A stretch of 64,000 nucleotides of DNA from Blastococcus litoris (GTDB taxonomy: Bacteria; Actinomycetota; Actinomycetes; Mycobacteriales; Geodermatophilaceae). The notes below the pieces were generated by a model. That model made no database searches. It was given only the letters and a program-made list of their open reading frames with translations, and was not told where the DNA came from. Both the position numbers and the translations under genes were made by a program. The stretch spans positions 62,001-126,000 of the forward strand of contig NZ_QCZF01000004.1 of NCBI RefSeq assembly GCF_003075095.1. The letters are read 5' to 3'. Below, in pieces: positions 35,943 through 44,630 of the stretch (the first letter of the stretch is position 1; each line of letters starts with the position of its first letter).

Positions 35943-37024
35943 TGACGGCCGCGCCCGTGCTGACCCGGCGGCGCACGTTCCACCGGCTGACCGTCGCCCG
36001 CGTGGACCGGCTGACCGACGACGCCGCGGCGGTCACCTTCGACGTCCCGGAGGAGCTGGCCGCGGAGTTCGCCTTCCGGCCGGGACAGTCGCTCACGCTT
36101 CGGCGCACCGACGGCGGGCGCGACGAGCGCCGGGACTACTCGATCTGCGCGCCCGCGGGGGCGGCCCTGCGCATCGGCGTCCGCGAGGTGCCCGGCGGGC
36201 TGTTCTCCTCCTGGCTGGTGCACGCGGTGCGTCCCGGCGACGAGGTGGAGGTGCTGCCGCCGTCGGGGCGGTTCACGACCGACCTGGCGGTCCCGGCCGA
36301 CCACGTCTTCGTGGTCGCCGGTTCCGGCATCACGCCGGCGCTCTCCCTGGCGTCCACGGCGCTCGCCGACGGCAGGTCGACGGTCACCCTGCTGTACGGC
36401 AACCGCCGGGCGGACACGGTGATGTTCGCCGACGAGCTGGCCGACCTGAAGGACCGGCACGGTCCCCGCTTCACGCTGCTGCACGTGCTGTCCCGCGAGG
36501 CCCGCGACGCCGACGTGACCAGCGGTCGGCTGGAGGGGGAGCGGCTGCGGCGGCTCGTCGGCGCGCTGGTCGACACCGAGCGGGTCGACCACTGGTGGCT
36601 GTGCGGACCGCACGGGCTGGTCACCGACGCCCGCGCGCTGCTGGACGGTCTCGGCGTGCCGCGGGAGCGGGTGCACCAGGAGCTGTTCTACGTCGACGAC
36701 GTGCCGCCCGAACCCGTCCGGGGCGACGCCGCCGCGGTGACCGGACCCGCCAGCGAGGTGACCGTCGTCCTCGACGGCCGTGCGACGCCGCTCACCCTGC
36801 CCCGCGACGTCCCGCTGCTGGACGCGGCCCAGCGGGTGCGGGGCGACCTCCCGTTCGCCTGCAAGGGCGGCGTCTGCGGCACGTGCCGGGCGCGGGTGAC
36901 CGGAGGGGAGGTGCGGATGCGGCGCAACTACGCCCTCGAACCCGACGAGGTGGCCGCCGGTTACGTGCTCACCTGCCAGTCCCTGCCCGTCTCGGACGCC
37001 GTCACCGTCGACTACGACGCCTGA
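35942..37024 (+). CDS. paaE: Phenylacetyl-CoA epoxidase reductase subunit
   Basis: A 360-residue NADPH-dependent reductase. The FAD domain has FRPGQSLTLRR and RRDYSICAP (RxYS), the NADPH domain GSGITPALS and LYGNR, and the C-terminal ferredoxin domain ACKGGVCGTCRARV with a further Cys in LTCQS for a plant-type 2Fe-2S cluster. It passes electrons to PaaAC. Last gene of the operon. Confidence 0.96.
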   Translation: MTAAPVLTRRRTFHRLTVARVDRLTDDAAAVTFDVPEELAAEFAFRPGQSLTLRRTDGGRDERRDYSICAPAGAALRIGVREVPGGLFSSWLVHAVRPGDEVEVLPPSGRFTTDLAVPADHVFVVAGSGITPALSLASTALADGRSTVTLLYGNRRADTVMFADELADLKDRHGPRFTLLHVLSREARDADVTSGRLEGERLRRLVGALVDTERVDHWWLCGPHGLVTDARALLDGLGVPRERVHQELFYVDDVPPEPVRGDAAAVTGPASEVTVVLDGRATPLTLPRDVPLLDAAQRVRGDLPFACKGGVCGTCRARVTGGEVRMRRNYALEPDEVAAGYVLTCQSLPVSDAVTVDYDA

Positions 37025-37073
37025 TCGGGACGCGGGCGCGGCGCGGCGGCCGCGCGTCGGGGACGATGGATCC

Positions 37074-37616
37074 GTGACGACCACCGCCCAGGAGCTCATC
37101 GTTCTCGTCGACGACGACGGGCGGTCCGTCGGCACGATGCCCAAGCGCCTGGTGCACCACGGGGAGACCCCGCTGCACCGCGCCTTCTCGGCCTACCTCT
37201 TCGACGACGCCGGCCGCCTGCTGATCACCCGCCGGGCGGTGGACAAGGCCACCTTCCCCGGCATGTGGACCAACACCGTCTGCGGCCACCCGGGCCCCGG
37301 TGAGGACGACGCCTCGGCGATCGCCCGGCGCGCCCGCTTCGAGCTCGGCCTCGGCGTCGCCGACATCCGCCCCGCCCTGCCCGGCTACCGCTACCGCGCC
37401 GAGTTCCGGGGCGTGGTGGAGAACGAGATCTGCCCGGTCTACCTGGGCCGGTTCACCGGGTCGCCCGAGCCCGACGCCTCCGAGGTGGAGGAGTGGGAGC
37501 TGCTGGACTGGGCCGGGTTCCGCCGCCGCCAGGAGAGCGAGGGCGACGCCTGGTCCCCGTGGTGCCGCGAGCAGGCGCGCCTGATCGAGGAGGCCGGGCT
37601 GGTGCCCGCCGCCTGA
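37074..37616 (+). CDS. idi: Isopentenyl-diphosphate delta-isomerase, type 1
   Basis: A 180-residue Nudix-fold isomerase of IPP and DMAPP. The active-site Cys is in TNTVCGHPGPGE near residue 67 and the Glu in VENEICPVYLG near 118; LHRAFSAYLFDDAGRLLITRRA starts the fold. The N-terminus is typical (LIVLVDDDGRSVGTM). A GACGAT box lies 6 nt before GTG 37074. It is a separate gene from paaE and convergent with the GGDEF-EAL gene. Confidence 0.95.
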   Translation: MTTTAQELIVLVDDDGRSVGTMPKRLVHHGETPLHRAFSAYLFDDAGRLLITRRAVDKATFPGMWTNTVCGHPGPGEDDASAIARRARFELGLGVADIRPALPGYRYRAEFRGVVENEICPVYLGRFTGSPEPDASEVEEWELLDWAGFRRRQESEGDAWSPWCREQARLIEEAGLVPAA

Positions 37617-37621
37617 GCCGG

Positions 37622-40249
37622 TCAGGCCGGCGCCAGCTCCCCGGCCGGCTCGTCCCAGTCGCTGTCGACGGCCCGGGGCTGGATGGCCTCGGAGACCTGC
37701 GACGCGGACATGACGGCGCTGACCGCCTCCGCCTCGATCGGCCGGGAGAACAGGTAGCCCTGGGCGATGTCGCACCCGAGCGCCGCGACGGTCTCCGACT
37801 GCTGCGTGGTCTCGATGCCCTCGGCCACGGTGAGCAGGCCGAGGGTGCCGGCCAGCTCCACGATCGCGCGGGTGATGACGTCGTCGTGCGCGTCGCGGCC
37901 GAGGCCGTCGACGAACTCGCGGGCCACCTTGAGCATGTCGATCGGGAAGCGGCGCAGGTAGGCCAGCGACGAGTAGCCGGTGCCGAAGTCGTCGATCGCG
38001 ATCCGGACGCCGAGGCCCTTGAGCAGCCACAGGGTGGCGGCCGCGGCGTCGCGGTCCTGCATGAGGACCGTCTCGGTGATCTCCAGGACGAGGCGGTGCG
38101 GCTCCAGCCCCGAGCTCGCCAGCGCCTCGCGGACCTGCTCGACGATCTGGTCGTCGGCGACCTGCCGAGCCGACAGGTTCACCGTCACCAGGAGGTCGTC
38201 CTGGTCGGGCGACTCGGCCACCCAGCGGGCGGCCTGCGTGCAGGCGTCGTTGAGGACGAGCTCCCCGATCTTGGTGATCAGGCCGCTCTCCTCCGCCAGC
38301 CCGATGAACTGGTCGGGAGTGCGCAGCCCGTCGACGGGGTGCTGCCACCGGACGAGGGCCTCGGCGCCGATGGGGCGGCCGGTGCGCATGTCGATGAGCG
38401 GCTGGTAGACGGTCCGCAGCTCGCCGTTGGCGATGCCCTGGGCCAGCTCGGCCGCGACGTCCTTGCGCGTCGACGTGGTGTTGCCCAGGCCGGGCTCGTA
38501 GACGACGAAGTCGTTGCCCGCGGAGCGCTTGGCCGTGTACATCGCGATGTCGGCGTGCCGGACCAGCGTGTCGGCGTCCGGGACGTCGTCGCCCAGGGCG
38601 ACACCGATGCTGGCGCCGACCGTCGCGACGACGTCGTCGCCGAGCACGACGGGGACGTCGAGCTGGGCGCGGATGCGCTCGATGACGCGGGCGACACCGA
38701 AGCGGTCGATCGGCCCGTTGAGCAGGACGACGAACTCGTCACCACCCAGGCGGGCGGCGGTGTCGGCCGGGCGCAGGCACCCGCGGAGGCGGTCGGCGAC
38801 CGCCCGGAGGAGCACGTCGCCGGCCTCGTGGCCGAACGTGTCGTTGACCGGCTTGAAACCGTCGAGGTCGAGGTAGAGCACGGCGGGGTGGACGCCGCTG
38901 CGGCCGGCGGTGTCGACGGCGTGCCGCACGCGGTCCAGGAACAGGGTGCGGTTGGGCAGCCCGGTCAGCGGGTCGTGCAGCGCCTGGTGACGCAGCTGCT
39001 CCTTGAGGTCGGTGACCTGGCGGAGGTTCTCCTCCAGGCGGCCGCGCTCGAGCGAGGTGGCGACGTGCCGGGCGAAGGTGTCCAGCAGCGCGAGGTCGCG
39101 CGAGGTGAACGTGGTGACGTCACCGATGCGGCCACCGACCAGCAGCAGCCCGTGCACGCGGTCCTCGGTGCGCAGCGCGGCGGCGACGGCATCCTTGAGG
39201 CCGCGCTCGGCGGCGTAGCTGTCGAGCGCCGCGCCGGGGCCGGTGCCCGTGCGGGTGGTGAGGGCGCCGGACGAGGTCGCCAGGCGCAGCAGGCGGTGGT
39301 GGTCCTCCGGGTTCTCCAGCGGAGCCATGACGACGGGGTCGGCACCCTCGCGGCTGCGGCTCACCGTCGCGCCGTCGCGCCCGGCCGGGCCGAGCAGCAC
39401 CAGTTCGGCCATCTCGGCGCGGAAGGCCGAGCGGACGGAGTCCAGGAAGTCGCCGAGCGCCTCCTGGGTGTCGCCGGCGTGCAGCAGCGAGGTGACCTCG
39501 TGCAGCAGGCGCAGGTTCTCCTGCTGCTCGCGGGCGCCGGTGTAGGCGCGGTACGAGGCGATGATCAGGATGGTGGGCAGCGCCAGCAGGGCCAGCGCGG
39601 CGGGGTCGGCAACGGCGGTGCGGGCGACGAGCAGCCCGATCGCGGCGGAGGCGAGGGCGGCCGGCACCGTGAGGGTGCACATCGCCAGGAAGTTGCCCGG
39701 GTCGACGCGGCCCTCGGAGACGCTCATGACCGCGAAGATGCTCGCGTTGCCGACCAGGGTGGCACCGACGATGGCGACCAGCGCCGCCAGCCAGTACCAG
39801 CCCGGGGTGAGCGGCGAGCACAGGAGCGCGTAGACCGTCGTCGCCACCGAGCCGGTGAGGGCGAACAGGGCGGTGTTGAAGGCGAGCTTGAGCCCGCGCT
39901 GACGGCGGTGCAGGGCGAGGGCCGCCGCGACGCCCACCACCTGGGCGACGACGAGGTCGCCCGGGGTGGTCAGCACGAGGCCGGCAGCCATCACCAGGTC
40001 GCTGACGGAGAAGGTGTGCGCGTCCCGCTTGACCTGGACGTGCACGGGGAACGCCTCGCTCACGGCGAAGGCGACCGCCCAGACCACCCACGGCAGGGGC
40101 AGAGCCGTGGACGCTCCGGCGAGCGGGTGGACGACGATGACGAACAACGCCACCGCGACCGCGGCCAGCACGCCCGTGAGCAGCATGATCCGCTGGGGAA
40201 CAGTGAGCCGGTTCGCGCCGGCCTTGGTCTCAGGAACGTCGTTCGTCAT
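37622..40249 (-). CDS. Membrane-bound GGDEF-EAL protein with GAF domain
   Basis: An 875-residue bifunctional c-di-GMP enzyme. The N-terminus has about seven membrane helices (residues 20-235), then a GAF domain (260-400), a coiled linker, a GGDEF domain with intact LGGDEF near 502 and an RxxD inhibitory site (RPAD) five residues before it, and an EAL domain with EALVRW near 630, NLSARQ, EITETVLM, IDDFGTGYSSL, EGIETT and IAQGYLFSRP. The usual KIDRSFV reads KVAREFV, with Ala for Asp. Start ATG 40249 has GGGAGG 8 nt upstream. It follows the subtilase stop by 16 nt and is most likely in its transcript. Confidence 0.93.
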   Translation of the reverse strand: MTNDVPETKAGANRLTVPQRIMLLTGVLAAVAVALFVIVVHPLAGASTALPLPWVVWAVAFAVSEAFPVHVQVKRDAHTFSVSDLVMAAGLVLTTPGDLVVAQVVGVAAALALHRRQRGLKLAFNTALFALTGSVATTVYALLCSPLTPGWYWLAALVAIVGATLVGNASIFAVMSVSEGRVDPGNFLAMCTLTVPAALASAAIGLLVARTAVADPAALALLALPTILIIASYRAYTGAREQQENLRLLHEVTSLLHAGDTQEALGDFLDSVRSAFRAEMAELVLLGPAGRDGATVSRSREGADPVVMAPLENPEDHHRLLRLATSSGALTTRTGTGPGAALDSYAAERGLKDAVAAALRTEDRVHGLLLVGGRIGDVTTFTSRDLALLDTFARHVATSLERGRLEENLRQVTDLKEQLRHQALHDPLTGLPNRTLFLDRVRHAVDTAGRSGVHPAVLYLDLDGFKPVNDTFGHEAGDVLLRAVADRLRGCLRPADTAARLGGDEFVVLLNGPIDRFGVARVIERIRAQLDVPVVLGDDVVATVGASIGVALGDDVPDADTLVRHADIAMYTAKRSAGNDFVVYEPGLGNTTSTRKDVAAELAQGIANGELRTVYQPLIDMRTGRPIGAEALVRWQHPVDGLRTPDQFIGLAEESGLITKIGELVLNDACTQAARWVAESPDQDDLLVTVNLSARQVADDQIVEQVREALASSGLEPHRLVLEITETVLMQDRDAAAATLWLLKGLGVRIAIDDFGTGYSSLAYLRRFPIDMLKVAREFVDGLGRDAHDDVITRAIVELAGTLGLLTVAEGIETTQQSETVAALGCDIAQGYLFSRPIEAEAVSAVMSASQVSEAIQPRAVDSDWDEPAGELAPA

Positions 40250-40265
40250 CGTCGTCACCTCCCTC

Positions 40266-42365
40266 TTAGGACCAGTCCGCGCCGGACCAGCTGACCCCGG
40301 ACCAGCTCACGCCGGACCAGGAGACACCGCTCCAGCTGACACCGGACCAGGACACACCGGACCAGCTGACGCCGGACCAGGACACGCCGCTCCAGCTCAC
40401 GCCGGACCAGCTCACGCCGCTCCAGCTGACGCCGGACCAGGAGACACCGCTCCAGCTGACGCCGGACCAGCTGACGCCGGACCAGCTGACGCCGGACCAG
40501 GACACGCCCGACCAGCTGACGCCAGTGAGCTCGGCCTGCTCGGCGACCTCGGCCTGCTGCGCGGGCGGCAGGTCCTCGATCACCTCGGCCTGCTCCTGGG
40601 CGGGCAGCTCGGAGATGGCCTCGACCGTCTCCGCGGCGGCCTCCTCGGTGATCTCGGTGACGCCCTCGGCGAGCGACTCGGCGGTCGACTCCTCGATGGC
40701 CTGACCGGTCACGTCGACCTCACCGGTGACGGCCTCGCCGTCGACCTCCACGACCACCGACCCACGGGCGGCGTCCAGGGAGCCCGCACCGGTCGAGCGC
40801 GCGTGCGTCTGCACGGCGTTCACCGGCGTGGGGGTGTTCAGCGCCTCGGCCAGGTCGATCAGACCCGCACCCTGGCGAGCGGCCGTGGCGCCGGGGATGG
40901 TGTTGGCCGTCCCCATGAGCAGCGCCTTGACCTCGTCCGGCGTGATCTCCGGACGCTGGCTGATCAGCAGCGCCGCGGCGCCCGAGACGACTGCCGCCGC
41001 CTGGGAGGTGCCGCTACCGCGGAACAGCTTCTCCCCGATGCGAGCACTCGGCGCCGACTGGTCCAGGAAGGAGTTCGGGCTGCGGAGGCTCACGACGCGC
41101 TCGCCGGGGGCGACCACGTCGGGGTTGCGGGTGCCGTCACCGTCGTTCGAGAACGCGGAGACGGTGTCGTCGGCGGTGTCCGCCGTGCCGTTGGTGGCGG
41201 CACTACCGACGGCGATGACGTAGGGGTCGGTGGCCGGGTTGTTGACCTTCCCGGTGCCGAAGCCCTCGTTGCCGACGGCGACGACGACCACGATGCCCTT
41301 GTGCCAGGCCTGCTCGGCGGCGTAGGCGAGCGGGTCGAGCTGGTAGCTCTGGACGCCGTCGGTGCCGAACGACATGTTCACCACGCGCACGTTCAGACCC
41401 TCGTCGTCACCGTGCTCGGTGACCCAGTCGATGGCCGCGATCGCCTGCGAGACGTCGGTGTGCCCCAGGGCGTCAGCGACCTTGATGCTGACGATGCGGG
41501 CGTCCGGCGCCATGCCGACGTAGTTGCCCGAGTCACCGGAGTACGGAGCGCTCGCGGCGTCGTCACGGCCGGCGATGATGCCGGCCATGTGCGTGCCGTG
41601 ACCGTTCGTGTCCAGGTTCTCCAGCGGGGTCCCGACCTCGAAGGACAGGTCAGGGCCGTACACGAGCTTGCCGGAGGCGGTGAAACCGTCGACGGGGACG
41701 GCGCCCGAGTCGATGACGGCCACGTCCACGCCCGCGCCGGTGTAGCCGGCGTCCCACATCGCCGAGGCGCCGGTGACGTCGTTGGCGATCGTGTAGAGCG
41801 AACCGGTCTGGCCGGCCTGGCCCGCGACGACCTCGTTGACGGTCCTGGCCACGGCAGCCGTGGTGCCCGCAACCGTCGTCGTCGTGTTCTCGACGACCGG
41901 CTCGACGACGTCCGTCACCGGCTGGGTGACGGTCGTGGCGGCCTGGGTGACCGCCGAGAACAGGCCGCCCAGGGTGCCGCCGGTCAGGCCGTTGAGGGTC
42001 AGCGACGCGTTCTCGCTGACCGACTCGACGCCCGCGACGCCGCGGAGCGCGTCGATCCGGTCGACGGGGACGTCGGCGGTGAAGCCGCCGATGATCCCGA
42101 GCTCACGCGTGATCGAGCCCCCGTACGCGGCCACCGCCCGCTCGGGAGCGTTCCCCGAACCGGCAGCCTCGCGCACGATGACCGACACCTGGTCGGCCGA
42201 CGACGAGAGCGACGCCGCGGACGCGGTGGCGGGGCCGAAGAGCCCTGCCGCCACGAGCGTGGCAACGGCGACAGTCATCGCCCGCTTCGCCTGCAATGGG
42301 ACGCCGCCCCAGGTCACGCCGTAATCCGGCGCGTCCGGCGGGGAGCCCTGCACAGTGCTGCGCAT
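40266..42365 (-). CDS. Secreted S8 subtilisin-like protease with C-terminal VSWSG repeats
   Basis: A 699-residue protease. The signal peptide has a long n-region with KR and a hydrophobic core ending ATASA (cleavage near residue 52). An I9 inhibitor propeptide follows (DQVSVIVREAAG...VAGVESVSENASL), then a Thr/Val-rich linker. The catalytic triad is Asp in VAVIDSG near 219, His in NGHGTHMAG near 258 and Ser in GSGTSQAAA near 453; Asn of VGNEG near 366. A Glu-rich helix (about 560-612) leads to 16 perfect VSWSG units plus ADWS. ATG 42365 has GGAGG 8 nt upstream; GTG 42374 has none. Confidence 0.95.
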   Translation of the reverse strand: MRSTVQGSPPDAPDYGVTWGGVPLQAKRAMTVAVATLVAAGLFGPATASAASLSSSADQVSVIVREAAGSGNAPERAVAAYGGSITRELGIIGGFTADVPVDRIDALRGVAGVESVSENASLTLNGLTGGTLGGLFSAVTQAATTVTQPVTDVVEPVVENTTTTVAGTTAAVARTVNEVVAGQAGQTGSLYTIANDVTGASAMWDAGYTGAGVDVAVIDSGAVPVDGFTASGKLVYGPDLSFEVGTPLENLDTNGHGTHMAGIIAGRDDAASAPYSGDSGNYVGMAPDARIVSIKVADALGHTDVSQAIAAIDWVTEHGDDEGLNVRVVNMSFGTDGVQSYQLDPLAYAAEQAWHKGIVVVVAVGNEGFGTGKVNNPATDPYVIAVGSAATNGTADTADDTVSAFSNDGDGTRNPDVVAPGERVVSLRSPNSFLDQSAPSARIGEKLFRGSGTSQAAAVVSGAAALLISQRPEITPDEVKALLMGTANTIPGATAARQGAGLIDLAEALNTPTPVNAVQTHARSTGAGSLDAARGSVVVEVDGEAVTGEVDVTGQAIEESTAESLAEGVTEITEEAAAETVEAISELPAQEQAEVIEDLPPAQQAEVAEQAELTGVSWSGVSWSGVSWSGVSWSGVSWSGVSWSGVSWSGVSWSGVSWSGVSWSGVSWSGVSWSGVSWSGVSWSGVSWSGVSWSGADWS
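40269..40520 (-). repeat. Tandem 15-nt repeat coding 16 x VSWSG plus ADWS
   Basis: 252 nt in exact 15-nt periods. The peptide is identical in all 16 units while the DNA varies at silent sites: Val GTC/GTG, both Ser AGC, TCC or TCG, Gly GGC/GGT. The array ends on the stop codon. Confidence 0.97.
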
Positions 42366-42457
42366 TCCGTACACCTCCTTGGTGACATCCGTACTTCCAT
42401 GTGCGTCATCCCTTCGGCACGGAGCGCGGGGTACTGAAACTTTCTAGAACCGCTACA

Positions 42458-42487
42458 GCCGCTCACCCCCCGCAGGGGTGAGACGGC
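42458..42487. promoter_or_regulatory. Strong hairpin in the leader region between subtilase and deacetylase
   Basis: GCCGCTCACCCC (42458-42469) pairs with GGGGTGAG-A-CGGC (42475-42487), a 12-bp stem with one bulged A and the 5-nt loop CCGCA. It lies about 95 nt upstream of the subtilase start. It may be an mRNA leader structure or a two-way terminator; no U tail is seen. The rest of the 269-nt gap (42366-42634) shows no recognised riboswitch. Confidence 0.45.
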
Positions 42488-42621
42488 GGCTGCAGACGGC
42501 ATGCGACGGGTCCGGAGCGGTCAGTCGGGCGGGCGGTCACCCGGTGGATGCGGCCGCTCGCGGGGCGAAGTGGTCCGGCGCGTCGGCCGAGTCGCTTCCG
42601 GGACACGCCCGGGCGGCTCAC

Positions 42622-42627
42622 TACCGT
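42622..42627 (+). promoter_or_regulatory. -10 box TACCGT of the deacetylase gene, leaderless start
   Basis: TACCGT ends 7 nt before ATG 42635 and no ribosome site is visible. This sets the start codon. Confidence 0.5.
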
Positions 42628-42634
42628 CCGCCGC

Positions 42635-43465
42635 ATGGAACGCCGGAGGTTCCTCCTCGCCCTGGCGGCCGGCCTGGCCGGCGCCGCGGTGGGCCACGGC
42701 GTGACCCGCGACGACCCCCGACCGCGCCCCCGCGAGGCGCCACCCCTGGCGGCCTCGGCCGCCGCCGTCGAGGCGCCCGCACCGCCTCCGCCGCTCCTCC
42801 CGCCCACCGGGGTGGTGCACGGCCTGCCGGGCGGCGGCACCTCGCTCGCCCTCACCGTCGACGACGGCACCAGCACCGAGGTGGTCGCCGCCTTCGCCGC
42901 GTTCGCCGCCGACAGCGGGACGCGGCTGACCTTCTTCCCGAACGGCTGCTACCGGTCGTGGGAGGAGAACGCGGCGGCGCTGCGACCCCTCGTCGACTCC
43001 GGCCAGATCGCGCTCGGCAACCACACCTGGTCCCACCCCGACCTCACCACGCTGGACGACCGTGCCGTGGGCGAGGAGATCGGCCGCAACCGCGACTTCC
43101 TGCGTGACGTCTTCGGCGTCCGCGACAGCCCGTTCTTCCGACCGCCGTACGGGGCGCGCGACGAGCGCATCGACCGGATCGCCGCCGACCAGGGGCACCC
43201 CACCGTCGTGATGTGGGACGGCACGCTCGAGGACTCGCGGGTGCTGACCCCGGCCGAGCTCATGGACGCCGCCCGGACGTGGTTCACCGCCCAGCGCATC
43301 GTCGTCGGCCACGCCAACCACGCCACGGTGACGACCCTGTACGGCGACCTGCTGGCGCTGATCGCCGAACGCGGGCTGAGCACGGTCACGCTGGCCGACG
43401 TCTGGGCGACCCCGGCGCAGCGGCTCCGCGGCACCCGGGCGGCCGCCAGCGCGACGGTCGTCTGA
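42635..43465 (+). CDS. Exported polysaccharide deacetylase (NodB fold)
   Basis: A 276-residue protein. The N-terminus MERRRFLLALAAGLAGAAVG resembles a Tat signal. The NodB domain has motif 1 LTVDDG (metal Asp pair), motif 2 NHTWSHPDLTTL (metal His residues), motif 3 RPPYGARD and motif 5 VVGHANHA. Such enzymes remove acetyl groups from peptidoglycan, chitin or other glycans outside the cytoplasm. The Pro/Ala-rich linker after the signal is common in actinobacterial surface enzymes. Confidence 0.92.
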   Translation: MERRRFLLALAAGLAGAAVGHGVTRDDPRPRPREAPPLAASAAAVEAPAPPPPLLPPTGVVHGLPGGGTSLALTVDDGTSTEVVAAFAAFAADSGTRLTFFPNGCYRSWEENAAALRPLVDSGQIALGNHTWSHPDLTTLDDRAVGEEIGRNRDFLRDVFGVRDSPFFRPPYGARDERIDRIAADQGHPTVVMWDGTLEDSRVLTPAELMDAARTWFTAQRIVVGHANHATVTTLYGDLLALIAERGLSTVTLADVWATPAQRLRGTRAAASATVV

Positions 43466-43508
43466 CCGACGCCGCCGACCTGCGCCCGGCCGCGTCTTCG
43501 GGAAGGCT

Positions 43509-43533
43509 GTCCGTGACGAGCAGGATCACGGAC
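43509..43533. promoter_or_regulatory. Inverted repeat before the SDR gene
   Basis: GTCCGTGA and TCACGGAC form a perfect 8-bp inverted repeat with a 9-nt centre, just before the GGAGGG ribosome site of the SDR gene. It could be an operator or an mRNA hairpin. Confidence 0.3.
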
Positions 43534-43542
43534 GGAGGGTCG

Positions 43543-44322
43543 ATGGACGACAGCGGTGCCCTGAAGGGCCGGGTCGCACTGGTCACCGGCGGCGCCAGCG
43601 GGCTCGGGCGTGCCACGGCGGTGGCGCTGGCCGAGGCGGGGGCGCACGTCGTGGTGGCCGACATCGACGCGGCGGGCAGCGAGGAGACCCGCTCCCGGGT
43701 CACCGAGGCCGGGGGATCGGCCGAGGTCGTCCCGCTCGACGTGACCGACGACGTCAGCCGGCGGGACGTGGTGGCCCAGCTCTTCGACCGGCACGGCGAC
43801 GCCTTCGACGTCCTGGTGAACGTGGCCGGCATCGACCGGCCCGGGTACGTCACCGACATCGACCTCGACGACTACCGGCGGGTCCAGGCGGTCAACTTCG
43901 AGGGGCCGGTCTTCCTGACCAGCGAGTTCATGAAGCGCGTCCAGCACCTGCCGGAGGGGCGCACCGCGGACGTGGTGCACATCGTGTCCCTGTCGGCGAT
44001 CACCTCCGGCAGCGGCGCCATCGCCTACAACGGCTCGAAGGCGGGTTTCCTCAACGCCACCCGGTGCATCCAGCGGGAGCTGCGCGAGAAGGCGGTCACC
44101 CTGCCGGACGGTTCCGAGCGACCGTTCCCGTGCCGGGTGCAGGCGGTGATCCCCGCCGCCATGGACACCCCCATGATGGAGCAGTGGGGGATCCCGTCCC
44201 ACCTGATGATGCCGCCGTCGGCGGTGGCGGAGATGGTCCGGACCCTGCTCCTGCTGCACCCGTCGAGCTTCGTGCCCGAGATGCAGATCGTGCCCCGGCT
44301 GGAGCCGAACTTCCCCCGCTGA
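43543..44322 (+). CDS. Short-chain dehydrogenase/reductase
   Basis: A 259-residue classical SDR. NAD(P) motif VTGGASGLGRATAVAL near residue 13 (with VVADID suggesting NAD), NVAGIDRPG near 93, catalytic Ser in HIVSLSAITSG near 148 and YNGSKAGF (YxxxK) near 163. The insertion LPDGSERPFPCRVQAV is unusual. Substrate unknown. Followed by a small acidic gene after 20 nt, probably one transcript. Confidence 0.93.
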   Translation: MDDSGALKGRVALVTGGASGLGRATAVALAEAGAHVVVADIDAAGSEETRSRVTEAGGSAEVVPLDVTDDVSRRDVVAQLFDRHGDAFDVLVNVAGIDRPGYVTDIDLDDYRRVQAVNFEGPVFLTSEFMKRVQHLPEGRTADVVHIVSLSAITSGSGAIAYNGSKAGFLNATRCIQRELREKAVTLPDGSERPFPCRVQAVIPAAMDTPMMEQWGIPSHLMMPPSAVAEMVRTLLLLHPSSFVPEMQIVPRLEPNFPR

Positions 44323-44342
44323 GCCCGGCAGAGGAGAACCCC

Positions 44343-44627
44343 ATGAGCATGGCCGGACCGAACGGCACCGACCCCGACAGCGGCATGGCGTCGGGGTCCG
44401 ATGCGGGGGAACCGGGCGGCCACCTGGGCCCCGGCGACCTCGCTCCCGACGAGGAGCGGCTGCTCGCGGCGCTCGAGCGCGATGCCCGCGATCTCGGGCA
44501 GCCCTCGGTGGAGGAGTCCCTCCCGATGGTGCGCGCGGCCGAGGACGAGGCGCCGCTGCCTGCCCGGGGCGGCCCGCCGGACGACGGGCTGACCCCCACG
44601 TTCACCGCCCCCGACCTGGACGGGTGA
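44343..44627 (+). CDS. Small acidic hypothetical protein
   Basis: A 94-residue protein without recognised domain, rich in Gly, Asp, Pro and Glu and likely disordered; the middle (PDEERLLAALERDARDLGQPSVEESLPMVRAAEDE) may form a helix. ATG 44343 has a GAGGAG site 7 nt upstream. It is followed directly by a terminator-like hairpin. Confidence 0.65.
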   Translation: MSMAGPNGTDPDSGMASGSDAGEPGGHLGPGDLAPDEERLLAALERDARDLGQPSVEESLPMVRAAEDEAPLPARGGPPDDGLTPTFTAPDLDG

Positions 44628-44630
44628 ACG

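Noticed and set aside
40261-40530. Regular 15-nt repeats that might be a CRISPR or a VNTR
   Set aside because: There are no spacers and the units are in frame and code a constant peptide within a full gene; not CRISPR.
42366-42460. A possible c-di-GMP or c-di-AMP riboswitch before the subtilase
   Set aside because: I looked for the GEMM and ydaO core elements and did not find them; only simple hairpins are visible.
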